Source of the DNA: Dactylonectria macrodidyma
Lineage: Eukaryota > Ascomycota > Sordariomycetes > Hypocreales > Nectriaceae
Direction of reading: 5' to 3'
Length of the DNA stretch: 64,000 nucleotides
Assembly (NCBI GenBank): GCA_020744425.1
Contig: JAGMUV010000023.1
Location: forward strand, 868,001-932,000
The number at the start of each line of letters is the position of its first letter. The first letter of the stretch is position 1. The notes under the pieces were generated by a model, which ran no database searches, was not told where the DNA came from, and saw only the letters and a program-made list of their open reading frames with translations. The position numbers were made by a program, and so were the translations under genes. This document shows, piece by piece, positions 43,169 through 54,800 of the stretch.

Positions 43169-44566
43169 TTACAGATCGCCCTCTTCCGCATTTTCACAAA
43201 CGCCATCAAAGTCTCCATACCTTTCCATCCCAGCACTAACAATCTTTTTAAAAGTCTCAAACGGACAGCTAGCACCGGGACCATTCTGACACAGTGGCAA
43301 TGGCCGTGGTGCAGTATTGGCAATAAACCTTATAAATTCCTCTTTCTCGATTGTGCCATCATGACCGACCTGCCTCTCGCATGTCATCTTTTCCATGCCC
43401 ACGTGTCCCAGGAAGGGAATCAAATCAGACATCTTCCATGCGCGTACATGATTGACGTGTGAAGTCGGAAATTCGTCGTATCCCTCTTGCGAAGAAGAAT
43501 TGAAGATTCCTAGTGCCGTTGCAACGAATGGCGGCACTTCGCGGTGTGTGAAATAGAAGAACAGGCGCTGCTCGGCAGGCCACCCTGTTTCTGTATCGTG
43601 ATTCGTATCAGAGCCATTATTAATGGTCTCGAATAGCTGAGATTGTGAGTTCAACCAGGGAAACCCAAGGTACATGGAGAGAGGATTCAACGGCCCAACC
43701 ATGTAGGCGTATTTCATGTCCCACGCATATTCGTAGGAGAGCCATTCTGCATCGGAGAATAAGGCGCATATGGACGACCGCTTGCCCTTAATGGCGGACT
43801 CGTAGCCACAGAGTGATTGAAGTGCAAAAACATCTTTGGGATCCAATTCGTAATCATCGGGAGTGTATGGGCTCAGACGACGCGAGACTTGCTTGCCGTA
43901 GACATTCAAGAAGTCATGCTGTTGCTTTGTTCCAGGAGCCTTGGAGAATTTGGAGCAAGCCTTGTGAGGGAGAAGGGCACGAGTGCCATTATTCAGGTCA
44001 TTCTTGTCAAAGCGAGCGATTTCGATATCGCCGTCGGCAGGAAATGCGTGTAGAAAGGCCTTGGCAGTATCATAGGTCCTTGCTTTGGTGTCTGCTATGA
44101 CCCGCTTCACTGATGATGCCAGGTGCTGATAACGCTTGACCAGATGATGCCCAACCTGCTCAGCATCCTCTTTTCCAGAAGGGGTCACATCCTCGAGGCA
44201 GTCTTCCTCGATTGGAGAATACCATCTGTTTAAAAATTCGAGGGGACCTGAAAAGGATCCCCGATGCCTCTCAAGTTTGAAGAGGAACGGCTGGATGTAC
44301 TCTTCGTACTCGGCATCGTTCGCGTATATTGCGGCGTGCCGTATCAAGTAGGAGGCGGCAGTTACGTTGCACCCTTCCGGCGCAGCATGTGCAAGCCCGA
44401 ATCCTACAGCATCGAAGTAGGGCGATATTCCTGGAAGATGGAGGAGCGGATCGAATTGATAGCTTTGTGAATGGTCGAGGGGTTGAATTGGGTGTTGAAA
44501 TGCAGATGCAAACGTAGTCAAGACGAGTGACCATGTAGCTGCACTGGCAACGAAGCGGTTGGACAT
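43169..44566 (-). CDS. Secreted histidine acid phosphatase-family protein with altered motifs
   Basis: 465 residues from ATG 44566, intronless, with a signal peptide (MSNRFVASAATWSLVLTTFA). Histidine phosphatases of this branch include phytases and acid phosphatases that free phosphate outside the cell. The N-terminal motif is ASYLIRHAAIYANDAEYE: Arg76-His77 are kept, but the canonical RHGxRxP is not. The second motif, normally His-Asp, reads FTHREVPP (His341-Arg342-Glu343). VGHHLVKRY and DTKARTYDTAKAFLHAF are further family segments, and Cys residues for several disulfides are present. I recall other fungal sequences with RHAAIYAND, so this may be a distinct subfamily rather than a decayed enzyme. 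Activity is uncertain. Confidence 0.85.
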   Translation of the reverse strand: MSNRFVASAATWSLVLTTFASAFQHPIQPLDHSQSYQFDPLLHLPGISPYFDAVGFGLAHAAPEGCNVTAASYLIRHAAIYANDAEYEEYIQPFLFKLERHRGSFSGPLEFLNRWYSPIEEDCLEDVTPSGKEDAEQVGHHLVKRYQHLASSVKRVIADTKARTYDTAKAFLHAFPADGDIEIARFDKNDLNNGTRALLPHKACSKFSKAPGTKQQHDFLNVYGKQVSRRLSPYTPDDYELDPKDVFALQSLCGYESAIKGKRSSICALFSDAEWLSYEYAWDMKYAYMVGPLNPLSMYLGFPWLNSQSQLFETINNGSDTNHDTETGWPAEQRLFFYFTHREVPPFVATALGIFNSSSQEGYDEFPTSHVNHVRAWKMSDLIPFLGHVGMEKMTCERQVGHDGTIEKEEFIRFIANTAPRPLPLCQNGPGASCPFETFKKIVSAGMERYGDFDGVCENAEEGDL

Positions 44567-47500
44567 GATTTCTGGGCAGCCAAGCAGGGACCTTTCATTC
44601 GAGGTTTGGTGTTTGCGGGGAGAGCAATGTAATTTTTTCTCGTCCCTAATTTCGCATCTTAACCTTACATTTAGGTATGGTAGTCTAGGTAACTGTTAGG
44701 TAGTGTTTTTGCTCCAAGTCTATGACGTCAGGAGAAACACAACGCTAGGTAAGATTTCACGAGCCTATACGGAAGTCCATTTCAAAAGTCATGTCTCGCC
44801 AAGGTGCGAAAGTAAGCCACAACCTCAGAAAAGGCATGAAAAGTACATACATATTAAATTTACTAAATACCTTTCTCTTTTTCCTTCATCTTCAGTTTTT
44901 TCACTGCTAAAATGCTGTTGAATTGGACCATGTTAGAACACCTGGGTCCAGGGTGGTCACGTGGGACTAGGTGGTCTTTCGTGACTGAATCGGGGAAGGC
45001 TCGCCGAGCCCTCGCTAGGTTAGACCGTATTAGGGAGCTAGGAATAGCTATACCTCCCTAACATTAAGGGGCGGGAGCCCAAGCAGAAGTTACCAGATTA
45101 CAGACAGGTTATGAGGTCATCGAAGTAGTCACCTAAGCTATCCGACAGCAATATAACCCCAAGTAAGCGTTATATTTTAAATTAATGTTTATATTTTAAA
45201 CATTAAAATGGAAAAAAGACAATAGGTATAACATAAATAATAATATGTATCTATTTAATTATTATCCGCCTCAGGTTCCAAGTTGACTAAGACTTTCCTC
45301 CATGACAGGTCCCGGTGGTATGCTCTCAAATATCTATTTATTCTCGTTGAATCGCACGTGAATGGGCAACCAATCAGCATTTTCCCGAATCTCGATAGAC
45401 ATGGTAAAAACGCAACATAGCAGATACTCGCCATCAATCTCCTCCCGTCTTCCCGCTTCCTCGTCTCGGACTCAACAACTGCTACCGCGACCACGTTACC
45501 ACTACGTCTGATTGCACCCCATGACGATTGGCACCCTTAGCTTTGGTCTTGTCAGGCTCCCCATCCTCGTGGCAGCCAGCCTTGAGTTTGAGTCCAGCTG
45601 CCAGCTGGCCCCCTTCTTAGTATGCACCCCCATTCAACAACAAATTCAATGTCAACCCCTAAGCCTCCATAACTTCTCCTATACAGTAGGAAGGCGGTTC
45701 TGCGGCTACTGCTTAGGAAGAGCGCCAATATCTATACGGAATGTGGCAAATGTAGCAACACGCTGCAAGCTGCTTCAACTATAGGCTACGAGGTTATCAT
45801 ATGCTCACCCCTTAATAAAAGCGCTGATTCACACGCACAAGGTGACCGGCACAATAACGCGCTGCAGGTTGCGTCAGAAGCAGACCCTAATGCTGTCATG
45901 CGTGTGCGCCTCAGCACGGCCGACGCCGTATGGTGCCATCAGACTGAGTATTTCGTGATGTAGTTAGGGTCTTTAGATTGAGCCACTGGCAGTCGAAGTG
46001 TGTCGGGGTGGTGTCGTGGAACGATCAGGGATGAAGGTGAAGATCTGGCTCATAGAGACAGCAGCCGGGAATAGTCATCTGTAAGAGTCACAGGCAAAAG
46101 TCATAAGGCGTAGTCATCGTTTTACGCCTAGGGTTATCAGAGCTTGACAGGCATCTCAACACCCGAATCGACCGCGTTTTCAGGCGTCCAAAGGTCTTGA
46201 TCGATCGATATGCAAACATCCTGTTCGATCTTTCATCGATATTGCAGGCACGTTAAGTGAATCCATTGGGTTAGCATTGGAAAGTCAGTATTCATTGTTT
46301 TACTGTATATGAGAGAAGGGAGACCCGAGGAGCTTCAAGCTCAAAATAACACTAGCCATCGGAGTTGACTAGATGGAATGCTCATGATGCTCATCAACCG
46401 ACAGGTGTACGTTCGGAAATACTTCCAGTTAAATCCAAAACACACGTCGTTACCTACTGACAATCTCGGCGACGGTTGTTTCTCAATGGAATGTATATCT
46501 GTCGCCGACCAATAGGCAGAATCGGCTTCCTCCTTTGTTGCAGAGCCGCCGTCCACATCCTGAGTGTCCATTTTCGTTCGGTGCTGTTGCTGCTGTGCAG
46601 AGCGCGGGTCACGTCGAACGCGCTGGTCTGGGCAGGCGGCAATAGGGGCGAGGATCGTTGACTAATTTGGGCACTGGATGCTTTATTTGGGCACCTAGTC
46701 CGTAGGTGCCCATGTATTGGCCGCCGGAGGGGCGCGGGGGATGACTAATCGGGTAATTTGACAGGGGTATGTTTGCAGGGATGAGCGGTCGATTTTTGGG
46801 TAGAGAATCCCAGAGCTTAAAAGACCTTTCGTACCGAAAGGCACTCAAGGCATTGATCTTGTCCTTCTTTTGATCTCGTTGCGTTACGTCTTGTACCTAT
46901 GATCAACCTATACAAGGGGCTTAGTCGCAGCAACGTGTTTGGGATGTTATCGCCAAGGAATTGGAGACTTTGAGCCGGGCTGCGTGAAGAAGCTGGTAGA
47001 ATAACGTATTCTAGTACGATTGCTTTCAATACGATGTTGGCTTCAAGGAGGTGGAGGCGTATCGAATAAATTTTTTCAAGATCCCAACTTTTCATCGTAA
47101 GGCACATGTGAAACTATCATCGAGTTTCCTTTCAGTTCTGAGGGGTCTCCTTGTCGATCTGTATCAAACCTATTGGTGCCCGCGTTATTATCCGCCACGC
47201 ACAGGATCCAGATGTTGGTCTGGGAAGATTGTATCCCCCATCTGCTCAAAAGAGTGGCGGAGGACATGTATGCTGGCAAGGTCGTGGCTCCGGGCTCGAG
47301 GCTCGGGAATGTCCCGCGAAGGTTACGGAGTGCCGCGTGTCGGTAAATAGCTGGGGTGGAATCCAGTCTAGGGTTAAGGTTTCCTGGTAAGTTTCAAGGA
47401 GCTGTTTCACGGGTAAAAATAGAGACGATCGTTGCGTAGCTATCGCTACGCACCAAATCTGCCGACCCCCTCTACCAAGAAACTTTACCGGGGACGCCAC

Positions 47501-48170
47501 CCGAGGGAAGATGCCGAGGACAGTTGTCTGCTCATACACTCTTCTGCCATGGTTATAGATTAGGAACATAGGTAGCTAAGTTATACCAACTGCATGATTT
47601 CTATAGACGCTCAATTGTGTAAACGTCGAGCTTTAGTAGAATTTAGACGTGCTAACTAGTCCAGGCGACCTAACATCACAATTCAGCTGAAGCAACAACA
47701 TGCAAAATGGCCTTCTGTCCAGCCAGAACAGAGCGGGGTGAAGCAGCACAGATCATCTCCAGATTCTCCTCAACCCCGGATACGATGCCGCCAGCCGATA
47801 TACCCGATTGCCGTTCCCCAGACGCGGCCTCGTCAGCAAGTTACAGCTTCCTTGCCAAGATTGGCCGCGGAAAGGAGTTTGAATGCAGCACTGGTAAGGA
47901 AGGTTTCCGAACGAGTCGATCCTCATGTCGGCGATAGGGCTTTCCAGGGCTTGGCAGGACGCGAAAATTGCCGTCTGTGCAGATGCGGATTGTAACAGAT
48001 TCCCGTGTTGCACTCCGTATTCAGTATTAAATAGCGTAGTACCTCGAGTTGTAGAGCATAGGACATAGCCCGATATTCCATCTTGTAAACCATCAATTAC
48101 CCCGTCAATTCAAGCCCTTGTTGCTCTCATCAACCCCATCAACCCCATCAACCCCGTCAACCCTCTGAAA
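44567..48170. other. 3.6-kb gene-poor stretch
   Basis: No gene is supported. An AT-rich tract lies at about 45160-45260. Fragments of open frame at 46341-46660 and 47076-47569 (minus) do not assemble into a family I recognise. Immediately before the ATG at 48171 a 9-bp unit (CATCAACCC and variants) repeats four times at 48128-48163. Long featureless DNA with A/T-rich pockets may be old repeat remnants. Confidence 0.4.
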
Positions 48171-49227
48171 ATGTCCGACACAGAGGAGGCAACCCGCGAG
48201 ATCCTCTACAAGATCCAAACCACAGGCAGCATTCCTATCTCGCCTCAGCTCTTTGAGCAGCTTTATCTCGCCCCAAAGAGCCATGTCAAAGGCCAGCTTC
48301 GACAAACATTCGGTAACCCGACGCCCATAGGTACGTGGCTCAGGTCACATGCACGCATCTGCCACCATAATTGCTAATACACATTTACCAGCGCTGGGAG
48401 GTCTTCTACTATGTGCTACGCCGCTCTCCATGGTCATGTTTGGATGGCTGGGCTCCGGTGGATTTGCTGCCGCTGCCAACGTGTGAGTGATCAATCTGGA
48501 CTGCGACGAGTGACTTTGACTGATGCTTAGGTGCTTGCCAGGGGCTCATACTTTTACTTGGGTGGTGTATTGCTGATTCTCGGTGCAATTGGTGAATGGA
48601 TATTGGGTAAGACAACAGACACGTTCCCACGCAGTTCAAGTCATGTTAACGACAAAAGGCAACACATTTCCTGCCACCATCTTCTCCATCTTTGGAGGCT
48701 TCTGGTCTACACTTGGCGCCACTATCGTGCCTGGAAACGGCGCATACGGCCTGTACTCTGCCAACGGAACAAGCGATCCACTCCAAGGCCTCCAGGAGCC
48801 GGCCTTCTTCGCCACGTTTGGCTTTCTGCTGATGACCATGACGCTCGTGTGCGTAATCTTCGCTATCGCGAGTATCCGCACCAATGTCGTCTTCTTCAGC
48901 ACCTTTGTGCTCCTCAGTCCCGGTTGTAAGTGATTCCCTACGATGCCCATGTTAAAATCCGGAAACCTAATCACATGGGCGGTTTTAGTTGGTTGCTTGA
49001 CCGCTTGGTTCTTTGCCCTCTCCAACGGTAGCCCTTTAGCCCTGACATTTCAGCGTGTTGGGGCAGGGTTCTTCCTGGCGGTGTCGATTTTGGGCTGGTA
49101 TATTTTCTTGTCTCTCATTCTGCTGTCCGTGGATTTTCCCTTGGTGCTTCCAGTCGGTGACTTGTCAACCGTCGTTCCTGGTCGCAGTAAACGGATGAAG
49201 AGGGTAGATTCGTTCTCGGGCTGCTAG
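48171..49227 (+). CDS. GPR1/FUN34/YaaH-family acetate transporter
   Basis: Five exons, 48171-48330, 48392-48480, 48531-48606, 48659-48925 and 48989-49227; introns are 61, 50, 52 and 63 bp. The 276-residue protein starts with a hydrophilic N-terminus and the signature GNPTPIALGG (family NPAPLGL) at the first helix. It then shows six helices with FYLGGVLLILGAIGEWILGN, TFPATIFSIFGGFWSTLGAT and FATFGFLLMTMTLVCVIFAI. The family (yeast Ato/Ady2, Aspergillus AcpA) moves acetate or other monocarboxylates, and some members ammonium, across the plasma membrane. The C-terminus lacks the long charged tail of some members. Expression on acetate is expected by analogy only. Confidence 0.9.
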
Positions 49228-50961
49228 GCTAAAAATCCGACCAGGGTGAGCCAAGCGAGTGGCAGTGTTGCGACGCAAGCAGCATAGTGTCTTCGCGTGA
49301 AGGTCGGAAGGATCCCGTCATCAAAATTGCATTTCATCGGAGTATTTAAAATACTACGTCACCCCATGTACATTAGAGTGGCGATGGGGTGCATGGGGTA
49401 GCCTTAGCTGAAGGCTGTGTATCCGCAGGCCAGGAAGCCTTCGCTATTAGTATTGACACAGACTCAAGTACCCGTTGGCTCACATTTTGTGGCTGTCTTA
49501 CAATTTCGTTGCCAGCCTAGCTTGTTTGGTTGGCTAAATAGCCCTGGGCCGGAGGCTCACATGAGCCAATGGGTAGTAGCTTGGTTTCTGAGCGGAACAT
49601 GCTGGGTCCTCATTCGTGCACTAATTCACCATACCGTTCCCCAATTAATTAAACTGAGACAGTACACTACTCTTCGCCTCCTGCAGTTATCATCATCCCC
49701 CATACCTACTACAGGATCCTCGGAAAGTTCCTCTCAATTTCGATGTACAACCTGTTGGATTGACCCTCGTGTAGCGGCATAGGACCCGAATTTGCATAAA
49801 CCTCTGATACACAGATATCCTAGCCTTAGTCAGATGATTAGAAAACCTCTCTCGAGAAAAGAGGGGGCCGGAGGGGTCCTTGGTTGATACAATCATCATC
49901 TTTAGGCTCCACAACGTATTGATCCCCATCAGCCTGGTCAAATGTGCCGTATGCTATTTATCATAACCTATAAAGAAAATCTTTAGCAATGATACAAAGT
50001 GAGATACATTGCAAAGTTAAATACCAACTTACTCACTCCCCCTGCCAGCAGTATAGAGGGATTAAACCTTTAGGGGACTACCACTCTTATTAATTCGTAT
50101 CCGTTTGACGATATAATATGGCGCATAAACCGGCATTGCACTATAAAGTCGATAAGTTAAGGCTGATAACCAGGAGCCAGAAATATTAATACCTCGCATT
50201 TCAGGCCTTCCTTCGTAGGAAGTATGGTGCATGAGTCAAGCGCCTCCCTTAATCTTCTCTATTCTACCTTCATCCGGCCTGCCTTGGCTGCTTTTTTTTT
50301 AACTCTATCTACTACGTCCTAAACAGTCGACAGGAAGGGCAAGTGTGAAGATCTGCTCTGGATGGCAATGGAATCTGGGCCTAACATTTTGGCCATCTGC
50401 TCCTGGGCGGCCGCAGGGATTGCTGCAAACAATAGGTAGCAGACTGGAGCGACATAGCAGAGTTAGAATCAACATACTCAGACGAGATCCATGACTTTGG
50501 AGCTGGATCAGCTCGGTCGGAGTTCGCCCATGGATCGTGGCTCCGAGCCGGGCATTTCCAATTGGCGGAGCCTCAGACCACGGCGATGCGGGGGAGTTGT
50601 CGTGCAGGAGAAAGCCCTGATTGGCGCCGGTTGATTCACAGTCGCTCATGGCAATGGAGACGCGTGTCAGGTTGCCGTGTCGGGTGAGCTTTGTGGATGT
50701 GGCAGGACTAATGCCTGAAGTGAGGGCAGCTTAAGTGAAGATCGGTATGTTTGATGTCGCTAGTCGGGTCAATCTAGAAGGGGTAATGGCCGTTGAGCTG
50801 TCATGTCTCGCACAGCTAGGGATGGGGTTACCAAGGCAGTTCGAAGCATCTGGGCACCTGCGTGAGTGGGCAGTTTATTTCTGGTTACCTGTGACGGTTC
50901 AAATAGTATAGGTTCCGACGCCATGGAGGAATGAGGTTCCGCCAGACACCCCGTGAACAGC
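49228..50961. other. Intergenic containing one copy of a dispersed repeat
   Basis: Apart from the repeat at 49757-49966 no feature is supported. A poly-T run occurs near 50290. The stretch leads into a broken receptor gene. Confidence 0.45.
49757..49966 (+). repeat. Dispersed repeat type 1, copy A
   Basis: About 210 bp similar to 54589-54800 in the same orientation. Shared words include TTTGCATAAACCTCT, GATATCCTAGCCTTAG and TATTGATCCC. Many differences are C/T or G/A transitions, as expected after repeat-induced point mutation or deamination. No coding content is seen. Confidence 0.85.
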
Positions 50962-52347
50962 ATGGTTCTCATCATGGCTGTCATGTACACTTTCACCACG
51001 CTATCCTCTCTGTTGGTCGTAGGCAGGATTTTCTCAAGGCATAGGAAGCTAGGCCGGTTGACTATCGACGATTACATCATTCTCCTCTCTCTTGTCCGTC
51101 CCGATTTCTTTTCCTGATCACATTACGGAGCCCCCGCCCTCCCGCAACTGTTTGCCCACCGTCCTAGCAGACGTCCATAACACCTAAACTGACTACGGAA
51201 AACATATTAGGCCTTGGCGTTCATTTCTGTGGGGTTCATCACGGCATCTATCTCAGCTGGACTCGGCCATCACTCAGCTGAGCTTTCCATCACGGAGATT
51301 GAGCCAACGCTTTTCCGTTTAGCAATCGGATTCGCTGCGGGTCGCGCAACCAATGTTATACCAAAATTCGTCGTCGCTAGCCTACTTCAGAAGATCCTCT
51401 CTCCATCGACTACGCATATACGGCTGCTATGGGGGTTAGTAATTTCTAACTTGCTTCTTACAGTAGCCGCCGGCGGGGTCTACTTCCCGCATCGCACCCC
51501 GCTATCAATGACGAGGACCGTACATGTCGAGGGCAGGTGCCGCCATGAGAGGAGTATTGTTATTGTGGGGACTATTACAGGTAGTAAGCACCCTATTATA
51601 AGCTTTTAGAGAAATGTCGAACGGTTAATTGGTGCTTGATAGTTTTCTCGGCTATTGTGGACTTCTACCTTGCTTTATACCCCGCGGCAATGCTATGGTC
51701 ACTCCCGATATACTGGAGAAAGAAGGTAGCTCTGAGTGTTGCCCTTGGGTTTGGGATTTGGTTGGTCCCTTTCGGGCAAGCTGCGCACCGAGTCACGACT
51801 AATATTCTTCAGTGCTGGTGTAGCTACCATTTTTAAAAGTGTACAAGTTCCGAATATCCAACACAGAGCGGATATGACTTGTGAGTCGCGGGCTGTTCTA
51901 AATGTAAAGAGCATATATACTAATACTCTTCTGCGGATGCTCTAACACACTTCACCATCTGGTTAAGGTAAGAACTCCTCATGCATCCGAGCGCGTTGCT
52001 ACTAAATATTAGATGTCCGTAGCATCGAGGCGAATAGCTCTATAATCGCCGCATGCATTCCGATGCTGTTACCATTGGTAAAGTTATGGCTTGGAAAAGA
52101 TTTCTTGTCGGGTCGGCCAGCCCTAGCCTCTTTGCGTCGATGGCCCGGGAGCTCAGTCAAAAACGGAACAAATGTCAACAAGACAGCATCGGGGGCAGAA
52201 TCACCTACAGCACGCTATGAGCGTAAGAGTCTGGAATCAATTCTTCTACCTGAGGTATCAATGCAAGATGAGGAACACTGCAGGATTCAGCTGGCAGACC
52301 ATTACGGGGGACACAATATTCGTCAGCGACACCAACGACCTGCGTAG
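50962..52347 (+). pseudogene. Decayed PTH11/rhodopsin-type receptor gene
   Basis: The plus strand reads as a member of the rhodopsin-type family. 50962-51093 has MAVMYTFTTLSSLLVVGRIF and LTIDDYIILLSL. After an intron, 51211 onward has ALAFISVGFITASISAGLGH. FSAIVDFYLALYPAAMLWSL and GICAGVATIFKSVQVPNIQ follow, the latter across a clean intron, and then SIEANSSIIAACIPMLLPLV. Breaks: after RADMT a perfect branch site TACTAAT is followed by no usable acceptor before the expected TIWL segment. The next exon is one base out of frame and would meet TAG. The TPL segment of the fourth loop lacks the usual Cys. At the 5' end, the upstream ATG GAG GAA frame stops at once. The gene is probably inactive. 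Confidence 0.68.
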
Positions 52348-52360
52348 TTGGCGAAGACCG

Positions 52361-52676
52361 TAAATCTACCCTAAGTGGCTTCGTCCTTGGAACAACTTCA
52401 CGAATGCTCTGCGACAACACTATTTTGAGGTGACCAGGAGGGTCGGTGGGGAGAGTCAGCTCTTCTATCAAGAGAGTACGACCAGAGACCTGTGGACGAC
52501 GACCTCTCGCAACTTGGTGAGCAACGAAAACGCCGTCAGTCACTTGAGAAGCGTGCGGTTGAGGATCCTGGGAAATCTTGCGTCCCGTATGGGACGTGGA
52601 GGAACTACGCGGGGAATACCGGTTTATGGGCTACGGTTTAGTAATAAACATCCGTGATTTCATGTAGCCGCGCGAT
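52361..52676 (+). repeat. Dispersed repeat type 2, copy A
   Basis: Similar to 57626-57798 in the same orientation at both ends (start TAAAT...CTAAGTGG.TTCGTCC.TGG; end GGGGAATACCGGTTTATGGG and GGTTTAGTAATAAACATCCG). About 140 bp of extra sequence sits in the middle of this copy. It begins 14 bp after the stop of the broken receptor. Confidence 0.75.
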
Positions 52677-53050
52677 GGTATTCAGATTGGGGAAGGCGCA
52701 GTATCTAGTCTCGAATCGTGGGCCCCAAGGGAAGCCGTCGTGTTATGCTCTTGTTTCAACGGCGGAGACATTGATTGGGGGCAGTCTGGTTTGACTTGGA
52801 GAGTGTATTTTGTCCAATCAGTAATTGATTAACTCGAAGAATCTTGTTCCATCCACATATAATCCTTTACCTGCAGCCAAAAAAAAAACTAAAAAAAAAA
52901 CTCTTGAGACGCCTAATACCCTCCTCATCATTAAAAAAAACCCCGGCATGATGTTCTATTGGAGTTGTATTTTCTCTTGTAGGTCGGTCATTCCGCTGGT
53001 TAGCGCTAGTTTTCCTCTTCAATCAATACAATATGCTCATTTCAACATGC

Positions 53051-53716
53051 TTAGAGTGTAGATACATGTTCCTTAAACCCAGCAAGTCCCTTCTGACAAC
53101 CATCACGATCATCCATCCGCTTAAACCAAGCAGCTACGTTCAAACGTCCTGGAACATTCACCCAAGGAGCCATTGCGAGCATTGGCTTAACAATGCCATA
53201 AAGCAGAATATCCGCCGCTGAAAATCTGCTACCACAAAGGTACACCTTCCCTTCAAGCTCATCATCAAGCATGTTTAACGCCTGGTTGATTTGCACTTTT
53301 TGAATAACCCTAGCTTGGGGAGCAGGAGTACGGTTGCCTCGATAGAAGTCGATTGTGTCCTCGCCGTTGCGATACCAATTGATCAAAGGCTGGGCGATCT
53401 CGATGTCCATTCTTCGCAACCACATGCGAGTGACCGCGCGCTCGGTCGGGGTCGTACCGAAAAGCGAATTGCCTCCCTCGGCAATTTCGTCGAGGTAACC
53501 ACAGATTGCAGTGATTTCTGTGATTATAGTACCATCGTCTAGGCGGAGGGCTGGTATTTCGCCACGCGAATTGACGTTGGTACGGTAGGGAAGCCGACGA
53601 TTCTCGAGGTTGAGAATGTCGACAGCCTGAATATCGAGCTCTAGGCCACCACGCTCGAAAATGAAGATTCGCACAACCAAGGGGTTGGGAGCGTGTATGT
53701 TGTCGTAAAGGAGCAT
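53051..53716 (-). CDS. Glutathione S-transferase
   Basis: 221 residues from ATG 53716, intronless; the open frame continues upstream but without a family-like start. The enzyme conjugates glutathione to electrophiles or peroxides in the cytosol. The N-terminal thioredoxin fold begins LLYDNIHAPNPLVVRIFIFE and contains the cis-Pro motif RGEIPALRLDDG with the glutathione-binding TEITAICGYLDE (ExxAI). The C-terminal helical domain includes LINWYRNGEDTIDFYRGN and the capping motif SRFSAADILLYGIV (S/T-x-x-D). The length is normal. It most resembles the fungal GST group with NAPNP at the N-terminus. The usual N-terminal catalytic Tyr/Ser is not obvious and Asn may take its place. Confidence 0.9.
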   Translation of the reverse strand: MLLYDNIHAPNPLVVRIFIFERGGLELDIQAVDILNLENRRLPYRTNVNSRGEIPALRLDDGTIITEITAICGYLDEIAEGGNSLFGTTPTERAVTRMWLRRMDIEIAQPLINWYRNGEDTIDFYRGNRTPAPQARVIQKVQINQALNMLDDELEGKVYLCGSRFSAADILLYGIVKPMLAMAPWVNVPGRLNVAAWFKRMDDRDGCQKGLAGFKEHVSTL

Positions 53717-54216
53717 TTTAAGAACAAGGTTTTCTGAATTGGTTTCTGGTGGAACCACATATGGAGAGGTAGACTTGAGTATCGAGGAAAAGATGATACA
53801 AGGGGCAGCTGCAAGATTATATAGACTTGCGCTGGATTCTTCTAATATAAAACTGAATCTAATCATCATGCAATATTCGGATATAACGGACTTAATCCCT
53901 GGCTGTTGCACGCTCTCTTTAGAGGATTGGTTTTAGTTTGTAATAAGTTCCAAGCGGTGTTGGATATTTCAGTCCCTAACCCCTTGCGGTTGGACCCTCC
54001 ACTATTTTTTCGGCTCCGACTTTCCTGACTCAGTCAGTCCATATTAAAGAGCCCAGCCTCTCGTATATTACCACCAAGATCTAGCTAGCTAGTCTATCGA
54101 AAAACGCCAAGGCAGGTTGCGTTCGCCGCAACATCATTAAAGCCAAGCACCCTGGTCGATCTAAACGTCGCCTTGTCAGCGTTCAGGACCGATGAGGACT
54201 CGGCTGGGAACTCCTC

Positions 54217-54264
54217 GTCACCCCCACTACTGGTCACCCCCACTCTTGATCACCCCACTCCTTG
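54217..54264. repeat. Three tandem 16-bp units
   Basis: Units GTCACCCCCACTACTG, GTCACCCCCACTCTTG and ATCACCCCACTCCTTG lie head to tail. The sequence is intergenic; no function is apparent. Confidence 0.9.
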
Positions 54265-54588
54265 GTCCTTGATGTATGTATCTATAATATACTAACTTCT
54301 TAGCTCTCTTTTTAGCTTTATGTTGGGTTATATATTGGATAATTTCAAGTTGTCATAATAAGCGGTGTACCTTAAACTATTGCCCAAAATTGTAACGGTT
54401 GTGCTAGACCGCTGTACCAGGGGGCAAAAGATTGGTCAATAATCGCTGTGGTGGCGATCATCCGGGCACATTACTGCACTATAGAGCCTCTATCGCTGTT
54501 CGGTGAACCAAGCCGTAACAAAAATGGCGCAGCTGGTGAATCCAACACTTTAATAAAAGTGAAGCACCTTTTTAATTAAGCTTATATT

Positions 54589-54800
54589 GGATTGACTTCT
54601 CATGTGGCGGCATAAGACCTAAATTTGCATAAACCTCTAATGTACCGATATCCTAGCCTTAGTTAGATGACTAGAAAACTCGTTTCAAAAATGTGGAGGC
54701 TAGGGCTATTCTAAATCAATACAACCATCATTCCTTAGCTCCGCATCATATTGATCCCTATCAGCCTGATTAAATTGACTATATTAGATCTATCAGCTAA
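54589..54800 (+). repeat. Dispersed repeat type 1, copy B
   Basis: Diverged partner of 49757-49966, richer in A and T (for example CCTCGTGTAGCGG in copy A against CTTCTCATGTGGCGG here). It lies upstream of the broken tannase gene just as copy A lies upstream of the broken receptor. Confidence 0.85.

Noticed and set aside
47076..47569. Overlapping minus-strand frames that might form a gene
   Set aside because: Neither matches a family I recognise, and no start or splice pattern joins them.
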